This document shows, piece after piece, positions 21,496 through 30,565 of a DNA stretch of 64,000 nucleotides. Both the position numbers and the translations under genes were made by a program. Source of the DNA: Ralstonia sp. 25mfcol4.1 (GTDB lineage: Bacteria; Pseudomonadota; Gammaproteobacteria; Burkholderiales; Burkholderiaceae); assembly GCF_900104095.1 (NCBI RefSeq), contig NZ_FNJO01000009.1, positions 1-64,000 on the forward strand, given 5' to 3'. How positions within the stretch are numbered: the first letter of the stretch is position 1; the number at the start of each line of letters is the position of its first letter. Under the pieces are notes generated by a model, which did not search any database, was not told the DNA's origin, and saw nothing but the letters and a program-made list of their open reading frames with translations.

Positions 21496-22322
21496 AACCC
21501 TTCCGCCAGCGTCTTCAGGTAGCGCGCGCCGGCCACGGCGCGGCTGCCGTACCACGACAGCATCTCGCCATCCACCAGCAGCACCGGCTTGCCGATCTGC
21601 CGCTCCAGCGCGTCGGCATGGTGCTCTGTGAAGCGGTACGGTTCGGTGGACAGCAGCACGGCGTCCAGGTCGCGCACCAGCGCGTCGCTCCATCGAAAGG
21701 TCGGATACCGTTCGCCAGCCGCGTTGGGGCGGCTGCAATCGCCATCGACACACGTCTGCGGCGCGGCGTCCGGCCACGTGGCCCAGTTCACCAGCGCCAG
21801 CATCTGGCTGATATAGGTATCGCGCGACACCGTCATCCACGGGTCCTGCCAGATCGCGTAGAGCACCCGCCGCGCGGGCCATGGCCGGGTGCGCAATGCA
21901 TCGAGCCTGGCCCGCAGGTCCGCCGCCAGCCGGTCCGCCCCGGCCTGCCGTCCAAAGATCCCGCCCAGCAATGCATAGAGTGCGAAGTTGTCCGCTGGCC
22001 GGCACGGATGGGTGACGATCACATGCGGCACGAAGCTTCGGATGTCGTCCACGGTCTCGCGCCGGTTCTCGTCGATATTGACGATCACGTGCGTCGGTGC
22101 CAGCGCGCGCAGGCGGTCGAGCTTGACGTCCTTGGTGCCGCCCACCTTCGCCACCGCGCGCACGGCCGGTTCCGGGTGGATGCAGAAGCCGGTGCGCGCC
22201 ACGATCTGGTCAGCCAGCCCCAGGTCGAACAGCAATTCGGTGATGGACGGCACCAGCGACGCGATGCGCACCGTGCCTTCGGCCGGGCCGTGAGACTGGC
22301 CAACCGCATCGGTCCACATCAT
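21492..22322 (-). CDS. BtuF/TroA-like periplasmic-binding-fold protein without a signal peptide
   Basis: The 276-residue protein fits the helical-backbone metal/cobalamin receptor superfamily: VRIASLVPSITELLFDLGLADQIVARTGFC near the N-terminus, DRLRALAPTHVIVNIDENRRE, and VLYAIWQDPWMTV. Unlike BtuF or FhuD it has no signal sequence, so it is predicted cytoplasmic. An unusual segment with CVDGDCSRPNAAGERYP contains two cysteines. Its ATG at 22322 overlaps the upstream SDR stop as ATGA. No permease or ATPase gene accompanies it. Cytoplasmic cobalamin-binding is the usual database-style label, but the function is open. Confidence 0.78.
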   Translation of the reverse strand: MMWTDAVGQSHGPAEGTVRIASLVPSITELLFDLGLADQIVARTGFCIHPEPAVRAVAKVGGTKDVKLDRLRALAPTHVIVNIDENRRETVDDIRSFVPHVIVTHPCRPADNFALYALLGGIFGRQAGADRLAADLRARLDALRTRPWPARRVLYAIWQDPWMTVSRDTYISQMLALVNWATWPDAAPQTCVDGDCSRPNAAGERYPTFRWSDALVRDLDAVLLSTEPYRFTEHHADALERQIGKPVLLVDGEMLSWYGSRAVAGARYLKTLAEGF

Positions 22323-23116
22323 GCGCGCCGCGACTGCCGCGGCTTGCGCGGCGCGCGACGAAACAGCGCGTCGTAAAGCCAGCGCGGCATCACGTGCAGC
22401 AGCGACGCCACCACGCCCATCTGCCACGGAATCACCGCAAAGCGCGTACCGGCGCCGATCTTGCGCACGGCCTTGCGCGCGAACACATCGGCATCCATCA
22501 GGAACGGCATTTTGTACGGGTTATGCGCGGTCATCGGCGTACGAATGTAGCCGGGCGCGATCGTCACCACGCGAATCCGCTCCCGCGACTGTTCCAGCCG
22601 CAGGCTTTCCAGCAGCTTGATCACGGCCGACTTCGATGCGCTGTACGCCCCGCCACCCGGCAGGCCACGCACGCCCGCCACGCTGGCAATGCCGACCAGC
22701 GTGCCACGCCAGCCGTCCGGCCCGATGGGCTGCGTGCGCATTGGCTGCAAAAATGGCTGAAATGTGGTCAGCGTGCCAAACCAGTTGGTATCCATCACCG
22801 TGCGGAAGACTTCCAGGTCTTCGCGCTCGCTGGCGACGGTGCCCACCGAAACACCGGCGTTGGCGACGACCACGTCGGGGCATCCGACATTGGCCAGGAA
22901 GTCGGACGCCGCCGCGTTCATGGCATCGGCGTCGCGGACATCTACGGCATAGACCCGCACGGCGGCGGGATTGGGCAGGCTGGCGGCAAACGCGCGAAGC
23001 GCGTCCTCACGTCGGCCCACCAGGCCGAGCGTCGCGCCCTGGGCGGCATAGGCGCGCGCCAGGGCCTGGCCAATGCCGCTGGACGCGCCGGTCAGGAAGA
23101 TTTTCTGGGGGGTCAT
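22319..23116 (-). CDS. Short-chain dehydrogenase/reductase
   Basis: A 265-residue SDR with the cofactor motif TGASSGIGQALA (residues about 8-19), VANAGVSVGT and the active-site YSASKSAVIKLLESLR. The C-terminal region is basic and arginine-rich (RRAPRKPRQSRRA), which is unusual and might favour membrane or nucleic-acid proximity. It resembles SDRs that lie after dsbA and argS in Burkholderiaceae. The substrate is unknown. It ends in a 4-base overlap with the BtuF-like gene, so the two are coupled. Confidence 0.84.
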   Translation of the reverse strand: MTPQKIFLTGASSGIGQALARAYAAQGATLGLVGRREDALRAFAASLPNPAAVRVYAVDVRDADAMNAAASDFLANVGCPDVVVANAGVSVGTVASEREDLEVFRTVMDTNWFGTLTTFQPFLQPMRTQPIGPDGWRGTLVGIASVAGVRGLPGGGAYSASKSAVIKLLESLRLEQSRERIRVVTIAPGYIRTPMTAHNPYKMPFLMDADVFARKAVRKIGAGTRFAVIPWQMGVVASLLHVMPRWLYDALFRRAPRKPRQSRRA

Positions 23117-23203
23117 GGGTGGGAATATAGCGCGGGTGGCGGGTCCGGGTCGGCGGCTGGCGCGGCAATCCGTCGCAGGGCAGCACCTCCGCCCCCAAAG
23201 CAA

Positions 23204-23236
23204 AACAGCCCGGCGCATCGGCTGCACCGGGCTGTT
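23204..23236 (-). terminator. Rho-independent terminator after dsbA
   Basis: The 10-bp arms AACAGCCCGG (23204-23213) and CCGGGCTGTT (23227-23236) flank a 13-base loop. On the minus strand the hairpin is followed by a T-run. It lies 28 bases past the dsbA stop. Confidence 0.8.
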
Positions 23237-23264
23237 GGCGTCGATCGGCCGGGCCGGCGATCGA

Positions 23265-23903
23265 TCAGAGCTTCTTGTCGCGTACGCCCGTGACCAGGAA
23301 ATCCATGGCCTGGATGGCAGCGGACTTCGTGCCGGCGATGGACGGCGAGGTTACGTACTTGCCCTGCACCACGACGGTCGGCACGCCATCGATCTTGTAG
23401 GCGTCCGCGATCTTGTTGGCGCGCTGCGAGTTGGTGGTCACCGAGAACGAGTTGTAGGTGTCCAGCCACTGCTTGCGATCGATGCCGTTGGCGGCCATGA
23501 AATCGGCGATTTCATTGGTGTCCACCATGCGCTTGCGCTGCTTGTGGATGGCGTCGAACACCTTGGTGTGCAGGGCGTCGAGCTTGCCCAGCGATTCCAG
23601 CGCGTAGAAGATCTTCGTATGCGGCAGCAGGTCGTCGCGGAAGGCCACCGGCACGCGCTTGAACACCACGTCCTTGCCCTGCTTCTTGACCCAGGCTTCC
23701 AGTTCGGGCTCGAAATCGTAGCAGTGCGGGCAGCCGTACCAGAAGAACTCGGTCACCTCGATCTTGCCGGCCGGCACCGGCTGCGGGGCTTTCAGAACCG
23801 TGTAGTCCTTGCCTTCGGCCGGCGCAGCCATGGCGGCGGGCGCGGACATCAGCAGGCCGCCTACGGCGGCAGCGGTGGCGATCAGTGCGGCGATTTTCTT
23901 CAT
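23265..23903 (-). CDS. dsbA: Periplasmic thiol:disulfide interchange protein DsbA
   Basis: It introduces disulfide bonds into exported proteins. The 212-residue precursor has a signal peptide (MKKIAALIATAAAVGG...AMA, cleavage near residue 27) and the DsbA active site FFWYGCPHCYDFEP (Cys58, Cys61). The cis-proline loop region reads DGVPTVVVQGKYV. CPHC is the DsbA-type dipeptide. It lies downstream of argS and the SPOR-protein gene with a clear terminator after it. Confidence 0.95.
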   Translation of the reverse strand: MKKIAALIATAAAVGGLLMSAPAAMAAPAEGKDYTVLKAPQPVPAGKIEVTEFFWYGCPHCYDFEPELEAWVKKQGKDVVFKRVPVAFRDDLLPHTKIFYALESLGKLDALHTKVFDAIHKQRKRMVDTNEIADFMAANGIDRKQWLDTYNSFSVTTNSQRANKIADAYKIDGVPTVVVQGKYVTSPSIAGTKSAAIQAMDFLVTGVRDKKL

Positions 23904-24017
23904 GTCAGAAGGGCCTTACGGGTTGAACGTGCTCGACGAGCGATGGGATAGCGTCTATGACCGGGGCGGCGGCACATGGTTCGCGCCAGGCCTCCCCGGA
24001 CCGAATATTTCGCCAGA

Positions 24018-24755
24018 TTACTGCTTCGTGAAACGGATCACCGAAGCGTCGAAACCGGCCGACTGCAAGCGGTCGCGCGCACGGTTCATGTCCTCGATCC
24101 GGTTGAACGGCCCCAGGCGGACGCGGTACATCTTGACGCCGTTGACGTCGCGGTCGGTCACCTTGGCCTCGAAGCCCTGCATGGCCAGGTTGGCCTTCTG
24201 GCGGTCGGCGTCGTCCTGCGAGCGGAACGCGCCCACCTGCAGCAGGTAGCCCACCTTGTTGGCATCGGCCTGGGCAATTTCGGCGATGGGGTCGGCCACC
24301 GGCTTTTCGGCCGGACGCGCGGCGGGCTTTTCGGCCGGCTTTTCGGCCGGCTTGCTGGCCACCGCGCCATTGCTGGCCGGCGCCTCGGCCGGACGGCTGG
24401 TGGCCACGGGCGGCTGCGCCGCCGGCTGTTCGGGCTGGCCCACCGGCTTGGCGGGCGTCTTGCTCCACAGCGGCTTGTTCGGATCGGCCGGCTCGGCGCC
24501 CGGCTGGGGCTGCTGCGCCTGCTGGGTCGGGTTGGGCAGCGTGCTGGCTACGTTGCCGGGCTCGGTCGGGCGCGGCGCCGGGCCGCTGTTGCCGTTGCCC
24601 TTGAACGGCGCGGGCGACTTGGTGATGTACAGCGCGATGACCACGGCAATGGCCAGGCCGACGATCAGCCCGAGCACCAGGCCCAGGAACGTGCCGCCAC
24701 GCTGCGTCTGGCGATGGCGGACGGCGCGCGGGGCGCGCTTTGCATTGTGTTGCAT
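24018..24755 (-). CDS. SPOR-domain inner-membrane protein (FtsN-like)
   Basis: The 245-residue protein has a basic cytoplasmic N-terminus, one membrane helix (GTFLGLVLGLIVGLAIAVVIALY cut short here, residues about 21-43), a long Pro/Ala/Lys/Glu-rich periplasmic linker with repeated PAEKPAEKPA units, and a C-terminal SPOR domain (YLLQVGAFRSQDDADRQKAN to the end) that should bind denuded peptidoglycan at the septum. Its place just after argS is common in beta-proteobacteria. A role in division as an FtsN-like protein is inferred from architecture. Confidence 0.87.
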   Translation of the reverse strand: MQHNAKRAPRAVRHRQTQRGGTFLGLVLGLIVGLAIAVVIALYITKSPAPFKGNGNSGPAPRPTEPGNVASTLPNPTQQAQQPQPGAEPADPNKPLWSKTPAKPVGQPEQPAAQPPVATSRPAEAPASNGAVASKPAEKPAEKPAARPAEKPVADPIAEIAQADANKVGYLLQVGAFRSQDDADRQKANLAMQGFEAKVTDRDVNGVKMYRVRLGPFNRIEDMNRARDRLQSAGFDASVIRFTKQ

Positions 24756-24809
24756 GTAGTCCTCTTCGGTGTTGCCGGGGATTATAGAGCCAGTCCGATG
24801 ACGCGAAGT

Positions 24810-26630
24810 TCAGGCCGCGGGCGTTTCCTGCTCCGGGGCACGGTCCATCCGTTGCGGCGCCGATACGCCGATCACGGCCAGGCCGTTCTTGAGCACTTGC
24901 CGGGTGGCGGCCAGCAGCGCCAGGCGGGCGCGCTTGACCGTTTCGTCGTCCACCAGCACGCGGTCGGCGTTGTAGAACGCGTGGAAGTCGCCCGCCAGGT
25001 CGCGCAGGTAGAACGCCACGGCGTGCGGCGCCAGTTCGCCGGCGGCGGCAGCCAGCATGTCGGGGAACTCGGCCAGGCGGCGGCCCAGCGCGATGGCCTG
25101 CGGGCTCACGTCGGCGGCGGTCACGGCCGACAGGTCCACGCTGGCCAGTTCCGGCAGGCGCGCCTGCCAGTCGGCGCCACCCCAGGCCTCGAAGATCGAG
25201 CAGATGCGCGCGTGGGCGTACTGCACGTAGTACACCGGGTTCTCGTCGTTCTGCTTCAGCGCCAGGTCCACGTCGAACACGAATTCGGTGTCGGCCTTGC
25301 GCGACAGCAGGAAGAAGCGCACGGCGTCGCGCCCGCGTGTGAAGTGCGCCGGCCAGTCGGCCACGCCGGCTTCCAGGCAACCGCGGATGGTCTCGTCGCC
25401 GCCGTTGCTCCACTCGATCAGGTCGCGCACGGTCACATAGGAGCCCGCGCGCTTGGAGATCTTCACCTCCTCGCCGTTCTTCATCACGGTGACCATCTTG
25501 TGCAGCACGTAGTCGGGATAGCCCTGCGGGATGCCGATATCCAGGCCCTGCAGGCCGGCGCGCACGCGGGCAATGGTGCCGTGGTGGTCGCTGCCCTGCA
25601 CGTTGATCACCTTGGCGAAGCCGCGCTCCCACTTGGTGGTGTGGTAGGCCACGTCCGGCACGAAGTACGTGTACGTGCCGTCGCTCTTCTTCATGACGCG
25701 GTCCTTGTCGTCGCCGTCGTCCGTCGTGCGCAGCCACAGCGCGCCTTCGCTCTCGTAGGTCTTGCCGCGGCCGATCAGCGACTGCACGGCGGCTTCCACG
25801 CGGCCGTCGCTGTACAGCGACGATTCCAGGTAGTAGCGGTCGAACTTCACGCCGAACGCCTGCAGGTCGATGTCCTGCTCGTTGCGCAGGTAGGTCACGG
25901 CAAACTTGCGGATCGACTCCAGATCCTCGACGTCGCCCGACGCCGTCACCGGCTCGCCGTCCGACGCCGCGACCGTCTTGCCGGCCAGGAAGTCGGCGGC
26001 GATGTCGGCGATGTAGTCGCCGTTGTAGGCCGATTCGGGCCAGCCGGCGTCGCCGGGCTTCAGGCCGCGCGCCCGGGCCTGGACCGACACCGCCAGGGTG
26101 TGGATCTGCACGCCGGCGTCGTTGTAATAGAACTCGCGATGGACCTTCCAGCCCTGCCAGGCCAGCAGGTTGGCCAGCGCATCGCCCAGCGCGGCCTGCC
26201 GGCCGTGGCCGACGTGCAGCGGGCCGGTCGGGTTGGCCGACACGAACTCCACCAGCACCTGGCCATGCTCGCCGGCCGGACGGGCACCGTAGCGGTCGCC
26301 GTCGCCCAGCACCGCGCGCAGCACCTCGGCGCGGGCCGCCGGGCTCAGGCGCAGGTTGATGAAGCCGGGGCCGGCGATCTCAAGCGCCGTCACCAGCGCC
26401 GATGCGCGGGGATCGGCGGCCACCGCATCCACCACTTTCTGCGCCAGTTCGCGCGGGTTGGTCTTCAGTGCCTTGGCCACCTGCATGGCGATGTTGCACG
26501 CCAGATCGCCGTGAGCGGCCTGCTTGGGGCGCTCGAACGTGACCGCGGGCAGGGCGGCGTCGGCCGGGGCGAGCGCGCGCACGGCATCGGTGAACGCGGC
26601 GGCGAGTTGGGAGGTCTGAACAGGCAGCAT
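24810..26630 (-). CDS. argS: Arginyl-tRNA synthetase
   Basis: A class-I synthetase that charges tRNA-Arg. The 606-residue protein has the N-terminal Add1 domain, the HIGH-type motif [15 protein letters not shown] (HVGH at 139-142), the KMSKS-equivalent [15 protein letters not shown] and the anticodon-binding helical C-domain. It is somewhat longer than the E. coli enzyme (577) because of a short insertion around [17 protein letters not shown]. It heads the argS-SPOR-dsbA group. Confidence 0.97.
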   Translation of the reverse strand: MLPVQTSQLAAAFTDAVRALAPADAALPAVTFERPKQAAHGDLACNIAMQVAKALKTNPRELAQKVVDAVAADPRASALVTALEIAGPGFINLRLSPAARAEVLRAVLGDGDRYGARPAGEHGQVLVEFVSANPTGPLHVGHGRQAALGDALANLLAWQGWKVHREFYYNDAGVQIHTLAVSVQARARGLKPGDAGWPESAYNGDYIADIAADFLAGKTVAASDGEPVTASGDVEDLESIRKFAVTYLRNEQDIDLQAFGVKFDRYYLESSLYSDGRVEAAVQSLIGRGKTYESEGALWLRTTDDGDDKDRVMKKSDGTYTYFVPDVAYHTTKWERGFAKVINVQGSDHHGTIARVRAGLQGLDIGIPQGYPDYVLHKMVTVMKNGEEVKISKRAGSYVTVRDLIEWSNGGDETIRGCLEAGVADWPAHFTRGRDAVRFFLLSRKADTEFVFDVDLALKQNDENPVYYVQYAHARICSIFEAWGGADWQARLPELASVDLSAVTAADVSPQAIALGRRLAEFPDMLAAAAGELAPHAVAFYLRDLAGDFHAFYNADRVLVDDETVKRARLALLAATRQVLKNGLAVIGVSAPQRMDRAPEQETPAA

Positions 26631-26815
26631 GGATATCTGGGCCTTGGAAAGCTGAAATGCGACCGGGGCCAGGAGGGGCGAAAAGTGAAGGCCCCGCCCC
26701 GTGCGCCGGCGGTGGAAATCGGGAAACGCGGAATTTTATCAGGTGCTATGCTGACATCATGCGACGACCTGTGCGCCCCGCGCCAGTCATGTCGCCACTC
26801 GTGAAAGGAAACATC

Positions 26816-27136
26816 ATGCTGATCACCTTCAAATCCCACGCGGCGCAAGACCTGATCATGATGAAGGATCTTGCCATCACGCTGCTTGGCATCATCGGCA
26901 AGCATCTGGGCGACCGTGGGGTGATCACGACCGAGGAAATGCCGGCGGCGATCCGCAAGCTGGAAGCCGCCGTCCAGGACGCCAAGAAGATCCACCCGGC
27001 CGACACCACGGTACACCCGGGCCCGGACGACGACCGGGAAGAGGAGCCGCTGCACCTGGGGCAGCGCGCCTACCCGTTCCTGGACATGCTGCGCCTGTCG
27101 CAGAAGGAAGGCACCGACGTGATGTGGGGCGTCTGA
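26816..27136 (+). CDS. DUF1840 family protein
   Basis: A small acidic cytoplasmic protein (106 residues) found in beta-proteobacteria, function unknown. The start MLITFKSHAAQDLIMMKDLAI and the central TEEMPAAIRKLEAAVQDAK are family hallmarks; the C-terminus reads LGQRAYPFLDMLRLSQKEGTDVMWG. The ATG at 26816 is preceded by AAAGGAA at good spacing. It is divergent from argS. A GC hairpin (27173-27202) follows. Confidence 0.87.
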   Translation: MLITFKSHAAQDLIMMKDLAITLLGIIGKHLGDRGVITTEEMPAAIRKLEAAVQDAKKIHPADTTVHPGPDDDREEEPLHLGQRAYPFLDMLRLSQKEGTDVMWGV

Positions 27137-27458
27137 GCCCGCATCGCCGGCATCTTCCGGCCTGATCGTCACGCACCGGCGCGCCTTGCGCGGCGCCGGT
27201 GCCCGTCTTCGACGGCGGCCTGCACGGGCCGCCCGCCCCGATTCGCCTCCCCGTAGAAAGCAGACTGAAAGGTTGTCGCCATGGATGCGTGGCGCGCAAA
27301 AAAGAACCCGGACACCGCTTGGTGCCCGGGCGTCCCGGATCAGGGATATATCCGGAAAGGGGGTTGCTGCAGGGGTAAGGGGAGAGACCCTTGAAACGTC
27401 TTTGTCTACCTGCGTATCCCTGAGGCGCCGGCTAGCTTGGCCGCCCGCCGTCGGTGAT
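27137..27458. other. Intergenic stretch with two hairpins
   Basis: No gene is supported in these 322 bases. They hold a GC-rich hairpin after DUF1840 (arms GCACCGGCGC 27173-27182 and GCGCCGGTGC 27193-27202, no T-run) and a terminator for the minus-strand DUF883 gene (27298-27330). Confidence 0.6.
27298..27330 (-). terminator. Terminator of the DUF883 gene
   Basis: Arms CCCGGACACC (27307-27316) and GGTGCCCGGG (27321-27330) pair with one mismatch around a 4-base loop. On the minus strand they are followed by a T-rich tail (A-run 27298-27303 on plus). Confidence 0.75.
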
Positions 27459-27878
27459 CTAGTCGCCGTTGCGCCGGCCGGCCAGCATCAGGCCGATACA
27501 GGCGCCGACCAGCGCGGCCACGCCGACTGCCTTCAGTGGCGAAGCCACCACGCGCTGCCGGCCGTGGTCGACGGCCACATCCACCTGATCGCGCGCCCAG
27601 TGCATGCCGTCGAGGCTGCGATCGCGGACGCGGCCGGACAGTTCCTGCGCGCGGGCCCGCAGGCGGCGGCCAGCGGCCATGCCTTCGGCGGAGCCTTCAT
27701 GCGCCAGCACGTCGATCGTTTGCTGGAGTTGCGCAATCAGCGCCTTGACCTCGCCCGACACCGGGGCCACCGCGTCGCGGGTATCCCGCGCGGCATGCCG
27801 GAACTGGCGCACAGCCGAGTCGGCACTGTCCTGCAGATGAGTGATTTCCTTGCGGATCTTTGGATTCTGCGTGAGCAT
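27459..27878 (-). CDS. DUF883 (ElaB/YqjD-type) membrane-anchored protein
   Basis: The 139-residue protein has a long amphipathic helical region (EVKALIAQLQQTIDVLAHEG, then GRRLRARAQELSGRVRDRS) and a C-terminal hydrophobic anchor ending VGVAALVGACIGLMLAGRRNGD with the GRR-type tail of ElaB/YqjD. E. coli relatives tether ribosomes to the inner membrane in stationary phase. The ATG at 27878 is followed by MLTQNPKIRKEIT. It lies beside a DUF1328 gene, a pairing typical of stress-induced envelope genes. Confidence 0.85.
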   Translation of the reverse strand: MLTQNPKIRKEITHLQDSADSAVRQFRHAARDTRDAVAPVSGEVKALIAQLQQTIDVLAHEGSAEGMAAGRRLRARAQELSGRVRDRSLDGMHWARDQVDVAVDHGRQRVVASPLKAVGVAALVGACIGLMLAGRRNGD

Positions 27879-27950
27879 GGGTACTCCTATGTCCAGTCCC
27901 TGGCGGAGTTGCCCGCCGGTCCCCCGGTCAGGCAACGCGTGCTGCTGCGC

Positions 27951-28115
27951 TTACCGTCGGCGCACCAGCCCCATTACCGCAGCGACCAGCGCCACGACCA
28001 GGAAGATAAAGAACAGGATCTTCGCGATTTCCACCGCGCCGGCTGCAATACCACCGAAGCCGAAAATGGCCGCCACCAGGGCGACAATGAAAAAGACGAG
28101 TGCGTAGTACAACAT
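27951..28115 (-). CDS. DUF1328 small membrane protein (YtjA-like)
   Basis: A 54-residue protein with two hydrophobic helices ([20 protein letters not shown] and [19 protein letters not shown]) and a basic end GLVRRR, matching the DUF1328/UPF0391 family. Function is unknown; family members are often stress-induced. The ATG at 28115 fits the family start. DUF883 lies 72 bases downstream on the same strand. Confidence 0.9.
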   Translation of the reverse strand: MLYYALVFFIVALVAAIFGFGGIAAGAVEIAKILFFIFLVVALVAAVMGLVRRR

Positions 28116-28397
28116 GACCAGTCTCCCGAGGTTAGCGAGCGCACCCGCCTGGAGGCTGGTGGTGCGTTCGGCTTGCGCCACGGTGCGCAAGCTCATAGCC
28201 TCATCGTAGGGTTCCACCCTTGGACCGCACACCGATTCCAGACCGATTCAGATGTCAGCCAAGTCCTACAGCGCACGCCGCTTCGCGCCGGATGCGGTAC
28301 GCCTGCCGCCCCGGTACGATTGACCGCACCATGACGATGTGATTCCATGGCCGCTCTTCCGCCCCGGCGCGGCGGCGCATCAAACCAGTGACCCCCG

Positions 28398-29789
28398 ATG
28401 GCCAAGCATTCCCTACTCCTGAGAAACACCCTGCTGCTCGCCGGCGGCATCGTGCTGACACTGGCCGTGCTGATCGCGTCGGAAACCGGCAACCTGCGCC
28501 TGCGCGAGGGCTACACCGAAGCCATCCGGTCGCAGCAGCTGCAAAGCGACCTGGGCGAGCTGATTGCCGAACTGGTCAACGCCGAGGCCGGCCAGCGCGG
28601 ATACCTGCTGACCGGCAAGGAAAGCTACCTCGACCCGTACTACAAGGCGCTGCCCCACATCAGCGAGCTGATGTCGCGCATCCGCCAGCACTACGCCAAT
28701 GATCCGGAAGGGCTGCGCCAGTTCGGCGAGGCGTCGCAGTTCGTCACGCGCAAGCTCAACGAGATGGCGCTGACGCTGGTCTACGGCAAGCGCGACGTCG
28801 ATGTGGCACTGGACATGATTCGCACCGACTTCGGCAAGCAGACCATGGAAAGCGCGCGGCGCGGCCTGGAACACCTGCAGGTGCGCGAATCGGGCACGGT
28901 CACCCACAACCTCGAAGCCGCCGAGCACGACCTGCAGCTGTCGCGCTACGGCATCGGGCTGCTGACAGCCATCAACATCCTGCTGCTGGTGGCGGTGGGC
29001 ATGGGCCATCAGCGCCGCATGACGATGGCCGAGGCCGCGCGCGAGCAACTGGAAGAGGAAAGCGCGCGGCTGGATCGCAAGGTGCGCGCGCGCACGCGCC
29101 AGCTATCGGCGCTGGCGGCCCACCTGCAGCGCGTGACCGAGGACGAAAAGACGCGGCTGTCGCGCGAACTGCACGACGAACTGGGTGCCATCCTGACCGC
29201 CATCAAGCTCGACCTGCACTGGGTGAAGATGCGGGTGCAGCAGACACACCCCGAGGCGCGCGACAAGATCACGCGCGTGATGCAGCATGCCGACCAGGCC
29301 ATCCAGATCAAGCGCCGGCTGATCGAGGACCTGCGGCCTACGGTGCTGCTGAACCTGGGGCTGCGCGAGGCCATCGTGCAGCAGGTGGAAGACGTGGGCG
29401 CCCGCAACCAGTGGGAAACCCAGGTCGATCTGCCCGAGTCGCTGCCGCCGCTGCGCGACAACGCGGCCATCGCGCTGTACCGGATCGTGCAGGAATCGCT
29501 GAACAACGCCAGCAAGTACGCCGAGGCGCGGCATATCTCCGTGTCGCTGGCCTGCACGCCGCAGCAGCTGACCCTGACGATTCGCGACGACGGTCGCGGC
29601 CTGCCGCCTGATTTCGAAGCCGGCAGCATCGCCGGCCATCACGGCCTGCTGGGGATGGAACAGCGGGTGCTGGCGCTGGGCGGCACGATGCACATCGATT
29701 CGGCGCCTGGCCAGGGCGTGTCGATCCGCGTCGAGGTGCCGCTGACCACATCGGTCCTGGCGCCGCCGGAAGAGACCACCGAAGTCTGA
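28398..29789 (+). CDS. CHASE3 sensor histidine kinase (HisKA_3 type)
   Basis: A 463-residue membrane sensor kinase: helix 1 (residues about 8-27), a periplasmic CHASE3 domain (about 35-180, with NAEAGQRGYLLTGKESYLDPY), helix 2 (about 185-203), a coiled coil, a HisKA_3 dimerisation domain with phosphoacceptor His259 in LSRELHDELGAILTAIK, and a HATPase with DDGRGLPPDF and GHHGLLGMEQRV. This is the NarX/UhpB-like class that normally partners a NarL-type regulator; one is encoded at 30566-31198. The signal is unknown. Its last codons and stop fall inside the first unit of a 14-bp tandem repeat array. Confidence 0.9.
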   Translation: MAKHSLLLRNTLLLAGGIVLTLAVLIASETGNLRLREGYTEAIRSQQLQSDLGELIAELVNAEAGQRGYLLTGKESYLDPYYKALPHISELMSRIRQHYANDPEGLRQFGEASQFVTRKLNEMALTLVYGKRDVDVALDMIRTDFGKQTMESARRGLEHLQVRESGTVTHNLEAAEHDLQLSRYGIGLLTAINILLLVAVGMGHQRRMTMAEAAREQLEEESARLDRKVRARTRQLSALAAHLQRVTEDEKTRLSRELHDELGAILTAIKLDLHWVKMRVQQTHPEARDKITRVMQHADQAIQIKRRLIEDLRPTVLLNLGLREAIVQQVEDVGARNQWETQVDLPESLPPLRDNAAIALYRIVQESLNNASKYAEARHISVSLACTPQQLTLTIRDDGRGLPPDFEAGSIAGHHGLLGMEQRVLALGGTMHIDSAPGQGVSIRVEVPLTTSVLAPPEETTEV

Positions 29790-30010
29790 GGCCCGAAGTC
29801 CGAGCGCCGAAGCCTGAGCCCTGAAGTCCGAGCCCCGAAGCCTGAGCGCCGAAAGCGTGAGCCCTGAAGTCCGAGCCCTGAAGCCTGAGCGCCGAAGTCC
29901 GAGCCCCGAAGCCTGAGCGCCGAAGCCTGAGCGAAATCCGAGCCCCAAGCCTGAGAGCCGTCCGAGCCCCAAGCCCGAGCCCCGAAGCCCGAGCCCCGAG
30001 TCCGCGCCCC
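29781..30010. repeat. Tandem array of about 16 degenerate 14-bp repeats
   Basis: The unit is about GAAGYCYGAGCSCC. Copies alternate between a TCCGAG and a CCTGAG core, giving a 28-bp higher-order period in the first two thirds, and become shorter and more degenerate toward 30010. The first unit contains the stop codon of the histidine kinase. A 14-bp period is not a multiple of three, and no coding or CRISPR structure fits. The array fills most of the gap before the convergent receiver gene. Confidence 0.85.
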
Positions 30011-30087
30011 CAGCAGGGCGATTCGGCGCCATGGGCCCCGGCCCGTTTCGTCGAACGGCTATCCAGGAACGCAATCCAGGAGGCAAT

Positions 30088-30495
30088 CTAGGAGGCGGAG
30101 GTCGCGTAGTCCTCGATCACGCGGAACACCTGTTCCAGTTCGAGCGACTTGTCGAAGAAATAGTCGGCGCCGGCCTCGGTGCATTGACGGCGGTACATCG
30201 ACACCTGCGCATGGTTGGTGTAGACGATGCGGATGCCGGACAGCCCCGCCTTCTGCATTTCGCGCAGCACGTTGATGCCATTGCCCTGGCGCAGTTGCAG
30301 GTCGACGATCGACACATCGTACTGGCCGTGGGTGGCCAGCTTCACCGCGCCGCTTTCGGTATCGGCCCAGTCCACCGACTCGACGAACGGAAAGGCCGTC
30401 AGATATTCCAGCAGCATGCCCCGCAAGACTTCGGAGTCCTCGATCAGGAGGACCCGCAGCGAACGGTTCGAGGAGGCCGTGGCTTGCTCCGGCAT
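30088..30495 (-). CDS. Receiver-only response regulator
   Basis: A 135-residue stand-alone receiver domain with no output domain. Acid pocket residues are in LLIEDSE (Asp20), phosphoacceptor Asp65 in SIVDLQLRQGNGI, Thr93 in VYTNHAQ and Lys116 in FFDKSLELEQ. It resembles CheY-like proteins that pass phosphate or bind a partner. It is convergent with the histidine kinase across the 14-bp array and downstream of the NarL-type regulator on the minus strand. The ATG at 30495 is used, although a TTG 4 codons earlier is possible. Partners are not known. Confidence 0.86.
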   Translation of the reverse strand: MPEQATASSNRSLRVLLIEDSEVLRGMLLEYLTAFPFVESVDWADTESGAVKLATHGQYDVSIVDLQLRQGNGINVLREMQKAGLSGIRIVYTNHAQVSMYRRQCTEAGADYFFDKSLELEQVFRVIEDYATSAS

Positions 30496-30565
30496 GGCGC
30501 TTGGCAACTGTCAGGCGAAGAGATAGACGATTAACGGTTCTGGCACGGGAAATCCAAAGTCCGGC

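Noticed and set aside
29781-30010. CRISPR array
   Set aside because: Units are 14 bp, head to tail with no spacers, and no cas gene is present.
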